Assembly (NCBI RefSeq): GCF_030913635.1
Contig: NZ_CP133188.1
Coordinates: 1,302,001 to 1,366,000, forward strand
Direction: 5' to 3'
Origin: Sedimentibacter sp. MB35-C1
GTDB taxonomy: Bacteria > Bacillota > Clostridia > Tissierellales > Sedimentibacteraceae
DNA: 64,000 nucleotides
Below, in pieces: positions 63,940-64,000 of the stretch. A program made the translations under genes and the position numbers. How positions within the stretch are numbered: position 1 is the stretch's first letter; the number at the start of each line of letters is the position of its first letter. Below the pieces are notes generated by a model. That model was given only the letters and a program-made list of their open reading frames with translations, was not told the origin of the DNA and did no database searches.

Positions 63940-64000
63940 ATGGAATTATTAATGCAAAATAGAGTAAAATTAGATAATATGGCACTTGAAAACAATTCTG
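63940..64000 (+). CDS. Possible start of a gene running off the window
   Basis: From ATG 63940 the frame stays open for 20 codons to the edge (MELLMQNRVKLDNMALENNS). No clear ribosome site is present. A TATAAT-like box (TGTATAATAG) lies about 55 bases upstream. Too little to judge. The rest of 63735-63939 is AT-rich and holds the fba promoter region. Confidence 0.3.
   Translation, partial: MELLMQNRVKLDNMALENNS

Overview
The window looks like the chromosome of a low-GC, strictly anaerobic, Gram-positive Clostridia member. The signs are strong AGGAGG ribosome sites with TTG/GTG starts, a T-box in front of metG, SigI/RsgI, superoxide reductase, a sodium-pumping decarboxylase, butyrate kinase, and a UbiD-type hydroxyarylic acid decarboxylase set. 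That set resembles the 4-hydroxybenzoate decarboxylase genes known from Sedimentibacter, so a Sedimentibacter-like host is my inference, not something the sequence proves.

Layout. 1-0.4 kb: end of a ferritin-like (DUF2383-type) gene. 0.65-18.8 kb: a complete PBSX/diffocin-like contractile phage-tail locus. It holds ImmA protease, XRE repressor, a divergent operator-promoter, an ArpU/RinA-like regulator, a leader with two tandem 210-bp units each ending in a hairpin, tail terminator, sheath, tube, a tail-assembly chaperone with a classical -1 frameshift signal, tape measure, LysM protein, hub, baseplate, two alternative baseplate-J/gpI/fibre modules, holin and amidase. I see no terminase, portal, capsid or integrase, so it reads as a phage-tail-like bacteriocin (tailocin), not a prophage. 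18.9-31.2 kb: ordinary chromosome (lipoprotein, Bcp/YaaA, S41 protease, transglutaminase and stalk-domain surface proteins, HD hydrolase, NagZ, GlpK, PepP). 31.3-41.1 kb: metabolic island with UbiD, subunit D, an SLC13 transporter, UbiX, CoA-acylating aldehyde dehydrogenase, AraC regulator, Ptb, Buk, LysR regulator and an LpdD-like flavin chaperone. 41.1-48.6 kb: PHP phosphatase, T-box-metG, superoxide reductase, ThrE-like exporter pair, CYTH protein, pantothenate ECF transporter plus CoaX. 48.7-53.2 kb: a decayed accessory patch with a frameshifted Fic gene, a methyltransferase, a membrane-protein gene with two in-frame stops, a compact type I toxin-antitoxin locus, a stalk-domain gene apparently fused to a serine-recombinase tail, an intact tRNA-Ala and a 5' half tRNA. 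53.4-64 kb: sigI-rsgI, an ABC-F gene behind a putative attenuator, a CDF transporter, a methylmalonyl-CoA decarboxylase operon, a thioesterase and fructose-bisphosphate aldolase.

How it works together. The tail locus should be kept off by the XRE repressor and released by the ImmA-like protease. The particle would be assembled around a 565-residue tape measure, and the cell lysed by holin and amidase. The duplicated J/gpI/fibre module offers two receptor specificities. The metabolic island pairs prenyl-FMN-dependent decarboxylation with an aldehyde to acyl-CoA to acyl-phosphate to ATP route. The mmd operon would turn decarboxylation energy into a sodium gradient.
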